NCBI RefSeq assembly: GCF_036226745.1
Contig: NZ_CP109013.1
Span: 3,658,001 to 3,722,000 of the forward strand
Length of the DNA stretch: 64,000 nucleotides
Direction: 5' to 3'
Source of the DNA: Streptomyces sp. NBC_00683
GTDB lineage: Bacteria; Actinomycetota; Actinomycetes; Streptomycetales; Streptomycetaceae
Shown here: piece after piece, positions 32,897 to 45,377 of the stretch
How positions within the stretch are numbered: the first letter of the stretch is position 1
How the letters are laid out: the number at the start of each line of letters is the position of its first letter
The notes under the pieces: model-generated
What the model saw: only the letters and a program-made list of their open reading frames with translations
Told to the model about the DNA's origin: nothing
Database searches by the model: none
Position numbers and translations under genes: made by a program

Positions 32897-35632
32897 ATGA
32901 CCGTGCAGATCCCCGCCCTCGCCGACGCCGAGGAACTCTCCTGCGACGTACTGGTCGTCGGGGGCGGCACGGCCGGCACCATGGCGGCCCTCACCGCCGC
33001 CGAGCACGGCGCGTCCGTCGTGCTGCTGGAGAAGGCGCACGTCCGGCACTCGGGCGCCCTCGCCATGGGGATGGACGGCGTCAACAACGCCGTGATCCCG
33101 GGCCGCGCCGAACCCGACGACTACGTCGCCGAGATCACCCGCGCCAACGACGGCATCGTCGACCAGTCCACCGTCCGCCGGACCGCGGAACTCGGCTTCC
33201 CGATGGTGCAGCGGCTGGAGTCGTACGGGGTGAAGTTCGAGAAGGACGAGCACGGGGAGTACGCCGTCCGCCAGGTCCACCGCTCCGGCGCGTACGTGCT
33301 GCCGATGCCCGAGGGCAAGGACGTCAAGAAGGTCCTCTACCGGCAGTTGCGGCGCCGCGAGATGCGGGAGCGGATCCGGATCGAGAACCGGGTGATGCCG
33401 GTCCGGATCCTGACGGGTGACGACGGCCGGGCGATCGGGGCGGCGGGCTTCAACACCCGTACGGGAGCGTTCGTCACGGTCCGCGCCGGGGCCGTCGTCC
33501 TGGCCACCGGTCCGTGCGGACGGCTCGGACTGCCGGCGTCCGGCTACCTCTACGGGACGTACGAGAACCCGACCAACGCCGGGGACGGCTACGCCATGGC
33601 GTACCACGCGGGCGCCGAGCTGACCGGCATCGAGTGCTTCCAGATCAACCCGCTGATCAAGGACTACAACGGTCCGGCCTGCGCCTACGTCGCCAATCCG
33701 TTCGGCGGCTACCAGGTGAACCGGCACGGCGAACGGTTCGTCGACTCCGACTACTGGTCGGGGCAGATGATGGCCGAGTTCGCGGCGGAGGTCGCCTCGG
33801 ACCGGGGGCCGGTGTACCTGAAGCTGAGCCACCTCCCCGAGGAGTCCGTCAGCGCGCTGGAAGACATCCTGCACACGACGGAACGGCCCACGCGCGGCAC
33901 GTTCCACGCGAACCGGGGCCATGACTACCGCACCCACGACATCGAGATGCACATCTCCGAGATCGGCCTGTGCGGCGGCCATTCGGCCTCCGGCGTGCGG
34001 GTCGACGACCACGCGCGTACGACGGTGCCGCGCCTGTACGCCGCCGGAGACCTGGCCTGCGTCCCGCACAACTACATGATCGGCGCGTTCGTCTTCGGTG
34101 ACCTCGCGGGCGCCGACGCCTCGCAGTTCACGGCGTACGAAGGCGAACTGCCCGCCGAGCAGCTGCGCGAGGCCCACGAGCTGATCTACCGGCCGCTGCA
34201 CAACCCGGAGGGGCCGCCGCAGCCCCAGGTCGAGTACAAACTGCGCCGCTTCGTGAACGACTACGTGGCCCCGCCCAAGTCGGGGGCGCGGCTCTCGCTC
34301 GCGCTGGAGGCGTTCGAGCGGATGCGGACCGACATCGCGGAGATGGGCGCGACGACCCCGCACGAGCTGATGCGGTGCGCCGAGGTGAGCTTCATCCGGG
34401 ACTGCGCGGAGATGGCGGCGCGCTCCTCGCTGGCCCGCACGGAGTCCCGCTGGGGCCTGTACCACGAGCGTACGGACCATCCCGAGCGGGACGACGCGGA
34501 CTGGTTCCACCACCTGGACCTGCGCAAGTCCGCATCGGGAGCGATGGAGTTCACGGCGAGGCCGGTGGCTCCCTACCTCGTGCCCGTGGAGGGGTTCGCC
34601 CCCGTGGGCGGGGCCTCGCGCGAGATCGGCGAGGTGGCGGCGGAGCAGGTCGCGACAGCGGGACGGCGGGACGTGGCCCCGTCGTCCGGCTCCCGGACGG
34701 CGGCGGACCCGGCGCCCGCTGCCGCTGCCCCCGTACCGTCCGGCCCGTCCCCCCGCATCCTGGAACTCCTCGCGCTCGCCGACGACCAGCCGGACCTGCC
34801 GGTCCTCGCCCCGTACCTGGCCGACGCGGACCCGGCGGTCCGGCGGGCGGCCGTGGCCGCGCTCACCGAGTCGACGCCGCAGGGTGCGGGTCCGGCACTG
34901 GCCGGGACGCTCGCCGACCCTGCGCCGTCGGTGCGGGCGGCGGCCGCCGCCTCCCTGCGGGAGCTGGTTGAGGTCCTGCCGGCCGAACCGGCCCTGCGCG
35001 CACCGCTGGTGACGGCGCTCGGCTCGGACGACCCGGTCGTACGGGCCACCGCGCTGGACACCCTGCGGGCGCTGCGGCTGGGGGACGCCGACCTGTACGC
35101 GCGCACACTCGGCGACCCGGTCATCGACGTGCGGCTGCACACCGTCCGGGCTCTCGTCTCAGTGGACGCGGTGGAGTACCTGACTGCGGCCGCGGCCGAT
35201 CCGTCCCGCGAGGTCCGGGTGGCCGTGGCGAAGGGGCTGGCCGCGACGCACTCCCCCGCCCCGGAGCCGCTCACCCCGCTGCTGGAGGACGGGGACGCGC
35301 TGGTCCGCGCCGCCGCCCTGGCCGCGCTCGCGGCGACGGGGTGCCCCGCGCCGTACGCCGCGACGGCGGTCACGGCCCTCTCCGGTCCGGCCTGGCAGGT
35401 ACGCGCGGGGGCGGCGACGGCGCTCTCCTCGGCGGCCCCGGACTCCGCGATCGGCCCGCTGACCGGAGCCCTGGGCGACCCGAACGCCGACGTGCGCAAG
35501 GCGGCGGTCCTGGCTCTGCTGCACCACACGGCCCACGACGCGGCCCGGGAAGCCCTGGCCGGAGTGCTCACCGACCCGGACGCGGACGTGCGCGCCTACG
35601 CGGCGAGGGGAGCGGTGGTCAACGGCGCGTAA
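32897..35632 (+). CDS. AprA/FrdA-like FAD flavoprotein fused to C-terminal HEAT repeats
   Basis: A 911-residue fusion. Residues 15-450 form an FAD-binding flavoprotein of the succinate dehydrogenase/fumarate reductase/adenylylsulfate reductase superfamily. The dinucleotide motif is VVGGGTAGT (20-28), RHSGALAMGMDGVNNAV (54-70) is an FAD-binding segment close to AprA, and GLCGGHSASGV, LYAAGDLACVPHNYMIGAF lie near the active site. A helical domain follows (about 430-560), then from about 620 to the end 8-9 HEAT/PBS-lyase-like units (for example LADADPAVRRAAVAALTE and LGDPNADVRKAAVLALLHH). HEAT fusion is unusual for this superfamily. It probably takes electrons to or from the ferredoxin at 29678. 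The substrate is presumably what the ABC system imports. Confidence 0.85.
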   Translation: MTVQIPALADAEELSCDVLVVGGGTAGTMAALTAAEHGASVVLLEKAHVRHSGALAMGMDGVNNAVIPGRAEPDDYVAEITRANDGIVDQSTVRRTAELGFPMVQRLESYGVKFEKDEHGEYAVRQVHRSGAYVLPMPEGKDVKKVLYRQLRRREMRERIRIENRVMPVRILTGDDGRAIGAAGFNTRTGAFVTVRAGAVVLATGPCGRLGLPASGYLYGTYENPTNAGDGYAMAYHAGAELTGIECFQINPLIKDYNGPACAYVANPFGGYQVNRHGERFVDSDYWSGQMMAEFAAEVASDRGPVYLKLSHLPEESVSALEDILHTTERPTRGTFHANRGHDYRTHDIEMHISEIGLCGGHSASGVRVDDHARTTVPRLYAAGDLACVPHNYMIGAFVFGDLAGADASQFTAYEGELPAEQLREAHELIYRPLHNPEGPPQPQVEYKLRRFVNDYVAPPKSGARLSLALEAFERMRTDIAEMGATTPHELMRCAEVSFIRDCAEMAARSSLARTESRWGLYHERTDHPERDDADWFHHLDLRKSASGAMEFTARPVAPYLVPVEGFAPVGGASREIGEVAAEQVATAGRRDVAPSSGSRTAADPAPAAAAPVPSGPSPRILELLALADDQPDLPVLAPYLADADPAVRRAAVAALTESTPQGAGPALAGTLADPAPSVRAAAAASLRELVEVLPAEPALRAPLVTALGSDDPVVRATALDTLRALRLGDADLYARTLGDPVIDVRLHTVRALVSVDAVEYLTAAAADPSREVRVAVAKGLAATHSPAPEPLTPLLEDGDALVRAAALAALAATGCPAPYAATAVTALSGPAWQVRAGAATALSSAAPDSAIGPLTGALGDPNADVRKAAVLALLHHTAHDAAREALAGVLTDPDADVRAYAARGAVVNGA

Positions 35633-35717
35633 CTCGTGCACACGTCTGGGCGGCCCTGATCAGTTCCCGCCGTATACGCTGGACGGGCCCACGAGACTCC
35701 TTCGTATGGGAGCACTG

Positions 35718-36323
35718 ATGAGCGTCGGACCCGAGGCACCTGAGCCGCGGTGGGCGGTTCCGCCCGCAGGCGGATGGACCGCTGATGACCTGGACACGCT
35801 TCCGAATCTGCCTCCGCATACGGAGCTGATCGACGGGAGCCTTGTCTTCGTGAGTCCGCAGACCGTTTTCCATGAGCGTGCGATCGACTACCTGAAGTGG
35901 CAGCTGCAGTCGCTCGCACCGCTCGACCTGGAAGTCTTTCGCGAATTCACCATCGACGTCGACTTCCAGAACCGGCCCGAGCCCGATGTGGTCGTCGTGC
36001 GTGCGGACGCGGTCGAGAGTCTGCGGCAGACGCGGTTCCCCTCGCAGAGTGTGGTGCTGGCTGTGGAGGTCGTGTCCGACGAGTCCGTCACCCGTGACCG
36101 GGAGACCAAGCCGGTGAAGTACGCGCGGGCGAAGATCCCGCACTACTGGCGGGTGGAGAACCAGGACGGCCGAGCAGTCGTGTACGTCTTCGAGCTGGAA
36201 CCCGCCACCGGCGCGTACACATCCACCGGGATCTTCCACGACCGGATGAAGGTCTCCGCACCCTTCCCCGTCGATCTCGACCTGACCGCGATCGTCACGC
36301 GACGCCGGGCGACGCCGGAGTAG
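35718..36323 (+). CDS. Uma2-family (DUF820) protein, PD-(D/E)XK-like fold
   Basis: A 201-residue protein common in Streptomyces. The nuclease-like core has ELIDGSLVFVSPQTVFHERAI, then RPEPDVVVVRAD (acidic metal ligand) and VVLAVEVVSDESVTRDRETKPVKYARAKIPHYW, where E-x-x-S and K complete the expected motif. Biological activity is unproven for the family. ATG 35718 is used since GGGAG lies 5 nt upstream; ATG 35706 adds four residues. It does not appear linked to the HEAT-flavoprotein operon before it or recQ after it. Confidence 0.82.
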   Translation: MSVGPEAPEPRWAVPPAGGWTADDLDTLPNLPPHTELIDGSLVFVSPQTVFHERAIDYLKWQLQSLAPLDLEVFREFTIDVDFQNRPEPDVVVVRADAVESLRQTRFPSQSVVLAVEVVSDESVTRDRETKPVKYARAKIPHYWRVENQDGRAVVYVFELEPATGAYTSTGIFHDRMKVSAPFPVDLDLTAIVTRRRATPE

Positions 36324-36345
36324 GCCGTCGCCGCCCGTCACGCGC

Positions 36346-38367
<2,022 letters not shown>

Positions 38368-38440
38368 CGTTCCGTTCCGCCCGTCCGTGCCGTCCGTGTC
38401 GCTGTCCAACCGTCCACAGCAACCATAGGCGCCACGTACG

Positions 38441-38484
38441 ACAACGCCGGACGGGTTTGACTTCCAGGGCCCGTCCGGCGTTGT
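38441..38484 (-). terminator. 15-bp perfect hairpin closing the nuo operon
   Basis: ACAACGCCGGACGGG and its exact complement CCCGTCCGGCGTTGT are separated by 14 bases. The hairpin lies 19 bp beyond the nuoN stop and before recQ, both on the minus strand, so it should stop complex I transcription. Confidence 0.88.
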
Positions 38485-38503
38485 CGCAGCGCTTCTCACG
38501 CGG

Positions 38504-40171
38504 TTACCGCACGAAGACTCCCGCCTGGCTCGCCAGGTCCAGGAAGTACTGCGGGGCCAGGCCCAGCACCAGGGTGACCGCGACGCCGACCGCGATCGTC
38601 GTCATCGTCAGCGGGGACGGGACGGCGACCGTGGGGCCATCGGCCTTCGGCTCGCTGAAGAACATCAGGACGATGACGCGGATGTAGAAGAACGCGGCGA
38701 TGGCCGACGAGATCACACCGACCACGACCAGGCCGCCCGCACCGTTGTCCGCCGCCGCCTTGAAGACGGCGAACTTCCCGGAGAAGCCCGAGGTGAGCGG
38801 AATACCGGCGAAGGACAGCAGGAACACGGCGAAGACCGCCGCGGTCAGCGGCGAGCGCCGGCCGAGACCGGCCCACTGCGACAGATGCGTCGCCTCGCCC
38901 CCCGCGTCCCGCACCAGGGTGACGACGGCGAAGGCGCCGACGGTCACGAAGGAGTAGACGCCGAGGTAGAAGAGGACCGAGGAGATGCCCTCCGGACTGG
39001 CCGCGATGACACCCGCGAGGATGAAGCCCGCGTGCGCGATCGAGGAGTAGGCCAGCAGCCGCTTGATGTCGGTCTGGGTGATCGCGACGATCGCGCCGCC
39101 CAGCATCGTGACGATCGCGACGCCCCACATGACGGGGCGCAGGTCCCAGGTGAGACCCGGCAGCACCACGTACAGCAGGCGCAGCAGGGCGCCGAACGCG
39201 GCGACCTTCGTCGCCGCCGCCATGAAGCCCGTGACCGGCGTCGGCGCACCCTGGTACACGTCCGGGGTCCACATGTGGAACGGGACCGCGCCGACCTTGA
39301 ACAGCAGGCCCATCAGGATCATCGCGCCGCCGATCAGCAGCAGCACGTCGTTGCCCATGGTGTCCGCGAGCGCCGGGTTGATCTCCTGGACGGTGCCGTC
39401 CACGACGTTCGCGATACCGGCGTACGAGACGGTGCCCGCGTATCCGTAGAGCAGGGCGATGCCGAAGAGCAGGAACGCCGAGGAGAAGGCCCCGAGCAGG
39501 AAGTACTTCACCGCGGCCTCCTGCGACATCAGCCGCTTGCGGCGGGCGACGGCGCACAGGAGGTAGAGCGGGAGGGAGAAGACCTCGAGCGCGATGAAGA
39601 GGGTCAGCAGGTCGTTGGCGGCCGGGAAGACCAGCATGCCGGCGACGGAGAAGAGGACCAGCGGGAAGACCTCGGTCGTGGTGAACCCGGCCTTGACCGC
39701 GGCCTTCTCGCCGTCGCTGCCGGGGACCGAACCGGCCTGTGCGGCGAAGGAGTCCACGCGGTTGCCGTGCGCGGCGGGGTCCAGGCGCCGCTCGGCGAAG
39801 GTGAAGACGGAGACCATCGAGACGAGCAGGATGGTGCCCTGCAGGAACAGCGCGGGGCCGTCGACGGCGACGGCGCCCATCGCGGCGATCTGCGCGTTCT
39901 TCCCCGCGTACCCGTCGGCCGCGAGCCCCAGGACCGCGGCGAACGCGGCACCGAGGGCGACGACCGTCAGGAAGACCTGGGTGGTGTAGCGGGCCCTGCG
40001 CGGGACGAAGGCCTCCACCAGGATTCCCAGGACGGCGACGCCGATCACGATCAGGACGGGCGCCAGTTGGGCGTACTCGATGGTCGGCGCGGTGAACTTG
40101 TCGCCCGCGGCAGCCGTTGTCACCCCGCCGCCCGCCGTCGTCCACAGGCTGTGGACAGCTGTTGCGCTCAC
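38504..40171 (-). CDS. nuoN: NADH-quinone oxidoreductase subunit N
   Basis: A 555-residue antiporter-like membrane subunit of complex I, one of three proton-pumping units. It has about 14 helices; the conserved Lys in [23 protein letters not shown] and Glu in [12 protein letters not shown] lie in the proton channel. The GTG start overlaps the nuoM stop (GTGA). It is the last gene of the operon and its stop is followed by a strong terminator. Confidence 0.97.
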   Translation of the reverse strand: MSATAVHSLWTTAGGGVTTAAAGDKFTAPTIEYAQLAPVLIVIGVAVLGILVEAFVPRRARYTTQVFLTVVALGAAFAAVLGLAADGYAGKNAQIAAMGAVAVDGPALFLQGTILLVSMVSVFTFAERRLDPAAHGNRVDSFAAQAGSVPGSDGEKAAVKAGFTTTEVFPLVLFSVAGMLVFPAANDLLTLFIALEVFSLPLYLLCAVARRKRLMSQEAAVKYFLLGAFSSAFLLFGIALLYGYAGTVSYAGIANVVDGTVQEINPALADTMGNDVLLLIGGAMILMGLLFKVGAVPFHMWTPDVYQGAPTPVTGFMAAATKVAAFGALLRLLYVVLPGLTWDLRPVMWGVAIVTMLGGAIVAITQTDIKRLLAYSSIAHAGFILAGVIAASPEGISSVLFYLGVYSFVTVGAFAVVTLVRDAGGEATHLSQWAGLGRRSPLTAAVFAVFLLSFAGIPLTSGFSGKFAVFKAAADNGAGGLVVVGVISSAIAAFFYIRVIVLMFFSEPKADGPTVAVPSPLTMTTIAVGVAVTLVLGLAPQYFLDLASQAGVFVR

Positions 40172-41739
40172 TTGGCGGCCTCCACCTCGGGCTGGGGGTC
40201 CTTCTTCTGTACGTCGTGCATGGTGTGCTGCACTGCCGGGTTGACGACTTCCGTGAGCGGCTTCGGGAAGACACCCAGGAAGATCAGCAGGGCGATCAGC
40301 GGCAGGGCGACCGCCAGTTCACGGACCTTGAGGTCCGGCATGCTCCGGACCGCCTCCGTGACCGGTCCCGTCATCGTCCGCTGGTAGAGGACGAGGACGT
40401 ACAGCGCGGCGAGCACGATGCCGACGGTCGCGATGATGCCGACCACCGGGTACGCGCTGAACGCGCCGACCAGGACGAGGAACTCACTGACGAACGGGGC
40501 GAGGCCGGGCAGCGACAGCGTCGCGAGACCACCGATGAGGAACGTCCCCGCCAGCACCGGTGCCACCTTCTGCACCCCGCCGTAGTCGGCGATGAGCCGC
40601 GAGCCGCGCCGCGTGATCAGGAATCCGGCGACCAGCATCAGCGCGGCCGTAGAGAGCCCGTGGTTGACCATGTAGAGCGTGGCGCCCGACTGGCCCTGGC
40701 TCGTCATCGCGAAGATGCCGAGCACGATGAAGCCGAAGTGCGAGATCGACGCGTAGGCGATGAGCCGCTTGATGTCGCGCTGGCCAACGGCGAGCAGCGC
40801 CCCGTAGATGATGGAGATCAGCGCGAGGACGAGAATCACCGGCGTCGCCCACTTGCTGGCCTCCGGGAACAGCTGGAGGCAGAAGCGGAGCATCGCGAAG
40901 GTGCCGACCTTGTCGACGACCGCGGTGATCAGGACGGCCACCGGGGTGGTCGCCTCGCCCATGGCGTTGGGCAGCCAGGTGTGCAGCGGCCACAGCGGGG
41001 CCTTCACCGCGAAGGCGAAGAAGAAGCCGAGGAACAGCCACCGCTCGGTGCTGCTCGCCATCTCCAGCGAACCGTTGGCCCGGGCCTCGGCGATCTCGGA
41101 GAGCGAGAAGCTCCCCGCGACCACGTAGAGCCCGATGACGGCGGCCAGCATGATCAGCCCGCCGGCCAGGTTGTAGAGGAGGAACTTCACGGCCGCGTAG
41201 CTGCGCTGCGCCGCCGCGTTCTCGTCGCTGCCCGTGTGCGCCCGGTCCCCGAAGCCGCCGATGAGGAAGTACATCGGGATGAGCATGGCTTCGAAGAGGA
41301 TGTAGAAGAGGAAGACGTCGGTGGCCTCGAAGGAGAGGATCACCATCGCTTCGACCATCAGGATGAGGGCGAAGAAGCCCTGGGTGGGCCTCCAGCGGGA
41401 GGACTTCGTCTCCAGGGGGTCGGCGTCGTGCCAGCCGGCCAGGATGACGAAGGGGATCAGCAGCGCGGTGAGCGCGAGGAGCGCCACCCCGATGCCGTCG
41501 ACGCCCAGCTCGTACCGGACGCCGAAGTCCTTGATCCAGGCGTGCGATTCGGTCAGCTGGTAGCGGTCGCCGCCCGGTTCGAAGCGGGCGAACACGATGC
41601 CCGCGAGGACGAGCGTGCCGAGCGAGACGATCAGCGCGAGCCATTTGGCCGCGGTGCGCTGTGCGGCGGGGACGGCGGCGGTGGCGATCGCGCCGATCGC
41701 CGGGAGCGCCGCCGTCGCTGTCAGGAGGGGAAAGGACAT
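40168..41739 (-). CDS. nuoM: NADH-quinone oxidoreductase subunit M
   Basis: A 523-residue proton-pumping membrane subunit of complex I. Signatures include LFEAMLIPMYFLIGGFG (channel Glu in FEAMLIP), FAFAVKAPLWPLHTWLPNAMGEATTP (Lys in VKAPLWP) and HGLSTAALMLVAGFL. The ATG at 41739 follows the nuoL stop by 4 bp. The C-terminal 25 residues are hydrophilic. Confidence 0.97.
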   Translation of the reverse strand: MSFPLLTATAALPAIGAIATAAVPAAQRTAAKWLALIVSLGTLVLAGIVFARFEPGGDRYQLTESHAWIKDFGVRYELGVDGIGVALLALTALLIPFVILAGWHDADPLETKSSRWRPTQGFFALILMVEAMVILSFEATDVFLFYILFEAMLIPMYFLIGGFGDRAHTGSDENAAAQRSYAAVKFLLYNLAGGLIMLAAVIGLYVVAGSFSLSEIAEARANGSLEMASSTERWLFLGFFFAFAVKAPLWPLHTWLPNAMGEATTPVAVLITAVVDKVGTFAMLRFCLQLFPEASKWATPVILVLALISIIYGALLAVGQRDIKRLIAYASISHFGFIVLGIFAMTSQGQSGATLYMVNHGLSTAALMLVAGFLITRRGSRLIADYGGVQKVAPVLAGTFLIGGLATLSLPGLAPFVSEFLVLVGAFSAYPVVGIIATVGIVLAALYVLVLYQRTMTGPVTEAVRSMPDLKVRELAVALPLIALLIFLGVFPKPLTEVVNPAVQHTMHDVQKKDPQPEVEAAK

Positions 41740-41743
41740 GTGA

Positions 41744-43639
41744 TCAGACCGCCCTCATCAGCAGGGTTGCGGCGATGAGGACCGCCGCACCGCCGAACAT
41801 CGAGACCGCGTAGGAGCGGGCATAGCCGTTCTGCAGCTTGCGCAGCCGGCCGGAGAGCCCGCCCATCGAGGCGGCCGTGCCGTTGACGACGCCGTCGACC
41901 AGGGTGTGGTCGACGTAGACCAGGGAGCGGGTGAGGTGCTCGCCGCCGCGGACCAGGACCACATGGTTGAAGTCGTCCTGGTAGAGGTCGCGACGGGCGG
42001 CCCTGGTGAGCAGCGAGCCGCGCGGGGCGACGACGGGGACGGGCCTGCGCCCGTACACGAACCAGGCGATGGCGACACCGATGACGAGCACCACCATGGT
42101 GGCGGCGGTGACGGTGGTCGCGCTGACGGGTGCGTGTCCGTGGTCGTGTCCGGTGACGGGCTCAAGCCAGTGCATGAACCGGTCGCCGATGGAGAAGAAG
42201 CCTCCGGCGAAGACCGACCCGAAGGCCAGCACCACCATCGGGATCGTCATCGACTTCGGTGACTCGTGCGGGTGCGGGTCGTGGCCCTCCGCGTCGGGCT
42301 GCCAGCGCTTCTCGCCGAAGAACGTCATCAGCATCACCCGCGTCATGTAGAACGCGGTGATCGCGGCGCCGAGCAGGGCGACGGAGCCGAGGATCCAGCC
42401 CTCCGTGCCGCCCTTCGCGAAGGCCGCCTCGATGATCTTGTCCTTGGAGAAGAAGCCGGACAGGCCGGGGAAGCCGATGATCGCGAGGTAGCCGAGGCCG
42501 AAGGTGATAAAGGTGACCGGCATGTACTTCCGCAGGCCGCCGTACTTCCGCATGTCGACCTCGTCGTTCATGCCGTGCATGACCGAACCGGCGCCGAGGA
42601 AGAGACCGGCCTTGAAGAAGCCGTGCGTCACCAGGTGCATGATCGCGAAGACGTAGCCGATGGGGCCGAGACCCGCGGCCAGGACCATGTAGCCGATCTG
42701 CGACATGGTCGACCCGGCGAGGGCCTTCTTGATGTCGTCCTTGGCGCAACCGACGATCGCACCGAAGAGGAGCGTGACCGCACCGACGACCACGACGACC
42801 AGCTGGGCGTCGGGCGCCGCGTTGAAGATCGCGCCGGAGCGGACGATGAGGTAGACGCCCGCGGTCACCATGGTGGCGGCGTGGATGAGGGCGGAGACCG
42901 GGGTCGGGCCCTCCATCGCGTCACCGAGCCAGGACTGCAGCGGGACCTGGGCGGACTTGCCGCAGGCCGCCAGGAGCAGCATCAGGCCGATCGCGGTCAG
43001 CTTGCCCTCGCTCGCCCCGTCGGTCGCGGCGAACACCGGTCCGAAGGCGAAGGTGCCGAAGGTGGTGAACATCAGCATGATCGCGATCGACAGGCCCATG
43101 TCGCCGACCCTGTTGACCAGGAAGGCCTTCTTGGCGGCGGTGGCCGCGCTGGGCTTGTGCTGCCAGAAGCCGATGAGCAGGTACGACGCCAGACCGACGC
43201 CCTCCCACCCGACGTACAGGAGCAGGTAGTTGTCGGCGATGACCAGCAGGAGCATCGCCGCGAGGAACAGGTTCAGGTAGCCGAAGAAGCGGCGGCGGCG
43301 CTCGTCGTGCTCCATGTAGCCGATCGAGTAGATGTGGATCAGTGTGCCCACACCCGTGATCAGCAGGACGAACGTCATCGACAGCTGGTCGAGCTGGAAG
43401 GCCACGTCGGCCTGGAAGCCCTCGACGGGAATCCAGCTGTACAGCATCTGGTGCAGGGCGCGGTCGTCGGCGCTCCTGCCCAGCATGTCGATGAACAGCA
43501 CCACGCCGACGACGAAGGCCGCGGCGGAGAACAGCGTGCCGAGCCAGTGGCCGGCCCGGTCGAGCCGGCGGCCCCCGCACAGCAGGACCACCGCTCCGAG
43601 CAGGGGCGCCGCGACCAGCAGCGCAATCAGGTTTTCCAC
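41744..43639 (-). CDS. nuoL: NADH-quinone oxidoreductase subunit L
   Basis: A 631-residue distal proton-pumping subunit of complex I. It has the antiporter core ([18 protein letters not shown] with channel Glu, [21 protein letters not shown] with Lys, [12 protein letters not shown]) and the C-terminal segment (about 545-631) that forms the lateral helix and last membrane helix. The GTG start at 43639 lies 12 bp after nuoK. Length matches the usual 610-640. Confidence 0.97.
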   Translation of the reverse strand: MENLIALLVAAPLLGAVVLLCGGRRLDRAGHWLGTLFSAAAFVVGVVLFIDMLGRSADDRALHQMLYSWIPVEGFQADVAFQLDQLSMTFVLLITGVGTLIHIYSIGYMEHDERRRRFFGYLNLFLAAMLLLVIADNYLLLYVGWEGVGLASYLLIGFWQHKPSAATAAKKAFLVNRVGDMGLSIAIMLMFTTFGTFAFGPVFAATDGASEGKLTAIGLMLLLAACGKSAQVPLQSWLGDAMEGPTPVSALIHAATMVTAGVYLIVRSGAIFNAAPDAQLVVVVVGAVTLLFGAIVGCAKDDIKKALAGSTMSQIGYMVLAAGLGPIGYVFAIMHLVTHGFFKAGLFLGAGSVMHGMNDEVDMRKYGGLRKYMPVTFITFGLGYLAIIGFPGLSGFFSKDKIIEAAFAKGGTEGWILGSVALLGAAITAFYMTRVMLMTFFGEKRWQPDAEGHDPHPHESPKSMTIPMVVLAFGSVFAGGFFSIGDRFMHWLEPVTGHDHGHAPVSATTVTAATMVVLVIGVAIAWFVYGRRPVPVVAPRGSLLTRAARRDLYQDDFNHVVLVRGGEHLTRSLVYVDHTLVDGVVNGTAASMGGLSGRLRKLQNGYARSYAVSMFGGAAVLIAATLLMRAV

Positions 43640-43651
43640 GATTCCGACCCC

Positions 43652-43951
43652 TTACAGCTTCATCAGGCTGGCGTCGTCGACCGAGGCCGAGTGGCGGGAG
43701 CGGAACAGCGACACGATGATCGCGAGCCCGACGACGACCTCAGCGGCGGCGACGACCATCGTGAAGAAGGCGATGATCTGGCCGTCGAGGTTTCCGTGCA
43801 TCCGGGAGAACGCGACGAACGCGAGGTTGCAGGCGTTGAGCATCAGCTCCACGCACATGAACACCACGATCGCGTTCCGCCTGATCAGGACGCCGGAGGC
43901 GCCGATCGTGAACAAAAGGGCCGCGAGGTAGAGGTAGTTGACCGGATTCAC
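43652..43951 (-). CDS. nuoK: NADH-quinone oxidoreductase subunit K
   Basis: A 99-residue membrane subunit with three helices. Channel Glu residues are visible in [18 protein letters not shown] (first) and [18 protein letters not shown] (second). The GTG overlaps the nuoJ stop by 4 bp. Confidence 0.97.
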   Translation of the reverse strand: MNPVNYLYLAALLFTIGASGVLIRRNAIVVFMCVELMLNACNLAFVAFSRMHGNLDGQIIAFFTMVVAAAEVVVGLAIIVSLFRSRHSASVDDASLMKL

Positions 43952-44784
43952 TTGGCGACCTCCTCCCCTTCTTCTTCGTGGTCACGGCCCAGCCGTTCCC
44001 CGGAGCGCTGTTCCAGCGCCTTGAGGTCGGCGAGCGACTCGGTCGACACGTCCCGGATCTGGCCGCGCCGGCGCAGCGTCTGCATGACGGTGAGCTCGGA
44101 AGCGGTGCCGTCCGGGAGCAGTCCGGCGATGTCCACCGCGTTGTGCCGGGCGTAGACACCCGGGGCGGGGAGCGGCGGGAGGTGGTTGCTGCGCACCCGG
44201 TCCTGGGACATCTCCCGCTGCGTCTTGGCGCGTTCGGTGCGCTCGCGGTGCGTCAGGAGCATCGCGCCGACGGTCGCCGTGATGAGCAGGGCGCCCGTGA
44301 TCTCGAACGCGAAGACGTACTTGGTGAAGATGAGGTTGGCGAGGCCCTCGACGTTCCCGCCGTGCTGGGCGTTCGCCGCGCCGAGGCCGTTGAAGCCGGC
44401 CAGGGAGGCCTGGCCGATGCCGGCGATCAGCAGGACGCCGAAGCCGAGTCCGCATCCGGCGGCCAGCCAGCGCTGGCCCTTGATGGTCTCCTTCAGCGAG
44501 TCGGCCGCCGTGACGCCGACGAGCATGACCACGAAGAGGAACAGCATCATGATCGCGCCGGTGTAGACGACGACCTGGACGATGCCCAGGAAGTAGGCGC
44601 CGTTGGCGAGGTAGAAGACCGCCAGCACGATCATGGTGCCGGCGAGCGACAGTGCGCTGTGCACCGCCTTCTTCATCAGGACGGTGGAGAGCGCGCCGAT
44701 GACGGCGACGGTGCCGAGCAGCCAGAACTGGACGGCCTCGGGGGTGGAGGTCGTGGAGGCCGCGGCGGCCAGACCGGAGGTCAT
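43948..44784 (-). CDS. nuoJ: NADH-quinone oxidoreductase subunit J with long C-terminal tail
   Basis: A 278-residue membrane subunit. Five helices occur in the first 175 residues; [22 protein letters not shown] carries the conserved Tyr and the pi-bulge region of helix 3 important for coupling. The remaining 100 residues are a soluble tail ([25 protein letters not shown]) as found in actinobacterial NuoJ, whereas proteobacterial versions stop near 185. ATGA overlap with nuoI gives start 44784. Confidence 0.95.
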   Translation of the reverse strand: MTSGLAAAASTTSTPEAVQFWLLGTVAVIGALSTVLMKKAVHSALSLAGTMIVLAVFYLANGAYFLGIVQVVVYTGAIMMLFLFVVMLVGVTAADSLKETIKGQRWLAAGCGLGFGVLLIAGIGQASLAGFNGLGAANAQHGGNVEGLANLIFTKYVFAFEITGALLITATVGAMLLTHRERTERAKTQREMSQDRVRSNHLPPLPAPGVYARHNAVDIAGLLPDGTASELTVMQTLRRRGQIRDVSTESLADLKALEQRSGERLGRDHEEEGEEVAK

Positions 44785-45377
44785 GCGTCCACCTCCTTGT
44801 CGGCTTCGCCCTTGGAGACGGCGGTCTGACGCTCCGTACCGGGTGCGGCCTCGCTCACGAGACCGCGGTAGTAGTCCTGCTCGTCCATGCCGGGGAAGAT
44901 CGCGTGCGGGCTGTCGACCATGCCTTCCTCCAGCCCCGCGAGCAGCTCGTCCTTGGTGTAGATGAGGCTCTCGCGGGTGGTGTTGGCGAGCTCGAACTCG
45001 TTGGTCATCGTGAGCGCCCGGGTGGGGCACGCCTCGATGCAGAGCCCGCACAGGATGCAGCGCGCGTAGTTGATCTGGTAGACGCGGCCGTAGCGCTCCC
45101 CCGGGGAGTAGCGCTCCTCCTCGGTGTTGTCCGCGCCCTCCACGTAGATGGCGTCCGCCGGACACGCCCAGGCGCACAGTTCGCAGCCGACGCACTTCTC
45201 CAGGCCGTCGGGGTGACGGTTGAGCTGGTGCCGGCCGTGGAAGCGCGGCGCCGTCACCTTCGGCGTCTCCGGGTACTGCTCGGTCAGCCGCTTCTTGAAC
45301 ATGGCCTTGAAGGTCACGCCGAAGCCGGCCACAGGATTCTGGAACTTCTCCCCTGAGGGTTCTGATGACTCAGACAC
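44781..45377 (-). CDS. nuoI: NADH-quinone oxidoreductase subunit I
   Basis: A 198-residue ferredoxin-like subunit carrying clusters N6a and N6b between NuoG and NuoB. Both C-x2-C-x2-C-x3-CP motifs are seen, [17 protein letters not shown] and [20 protein letters not shown] 45377 was chosen because GGAGG lies 6 nt upstream; it overlaps the nuoH stop by 8 bp. The C terminus is charged and variable. Confidence 0.96.
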   Translation of the reverse strand: MSESSEPSGEKFQNPVAGFGVTFKAMFKKRLTEQYPETPKVTAPRFHGRHQLNRHPDGLEKCVGCELCAWACPADAIYVEGADNTEEERYSPGERYGRVYQINYARCILCGLCIEACPTRALTMTNEFELANTTRESLIYTKDELLAGLEEGMVDSPHAIFPGMDEQDYYRGLVSEAAPGTERQTAVSKGEADKEVDA

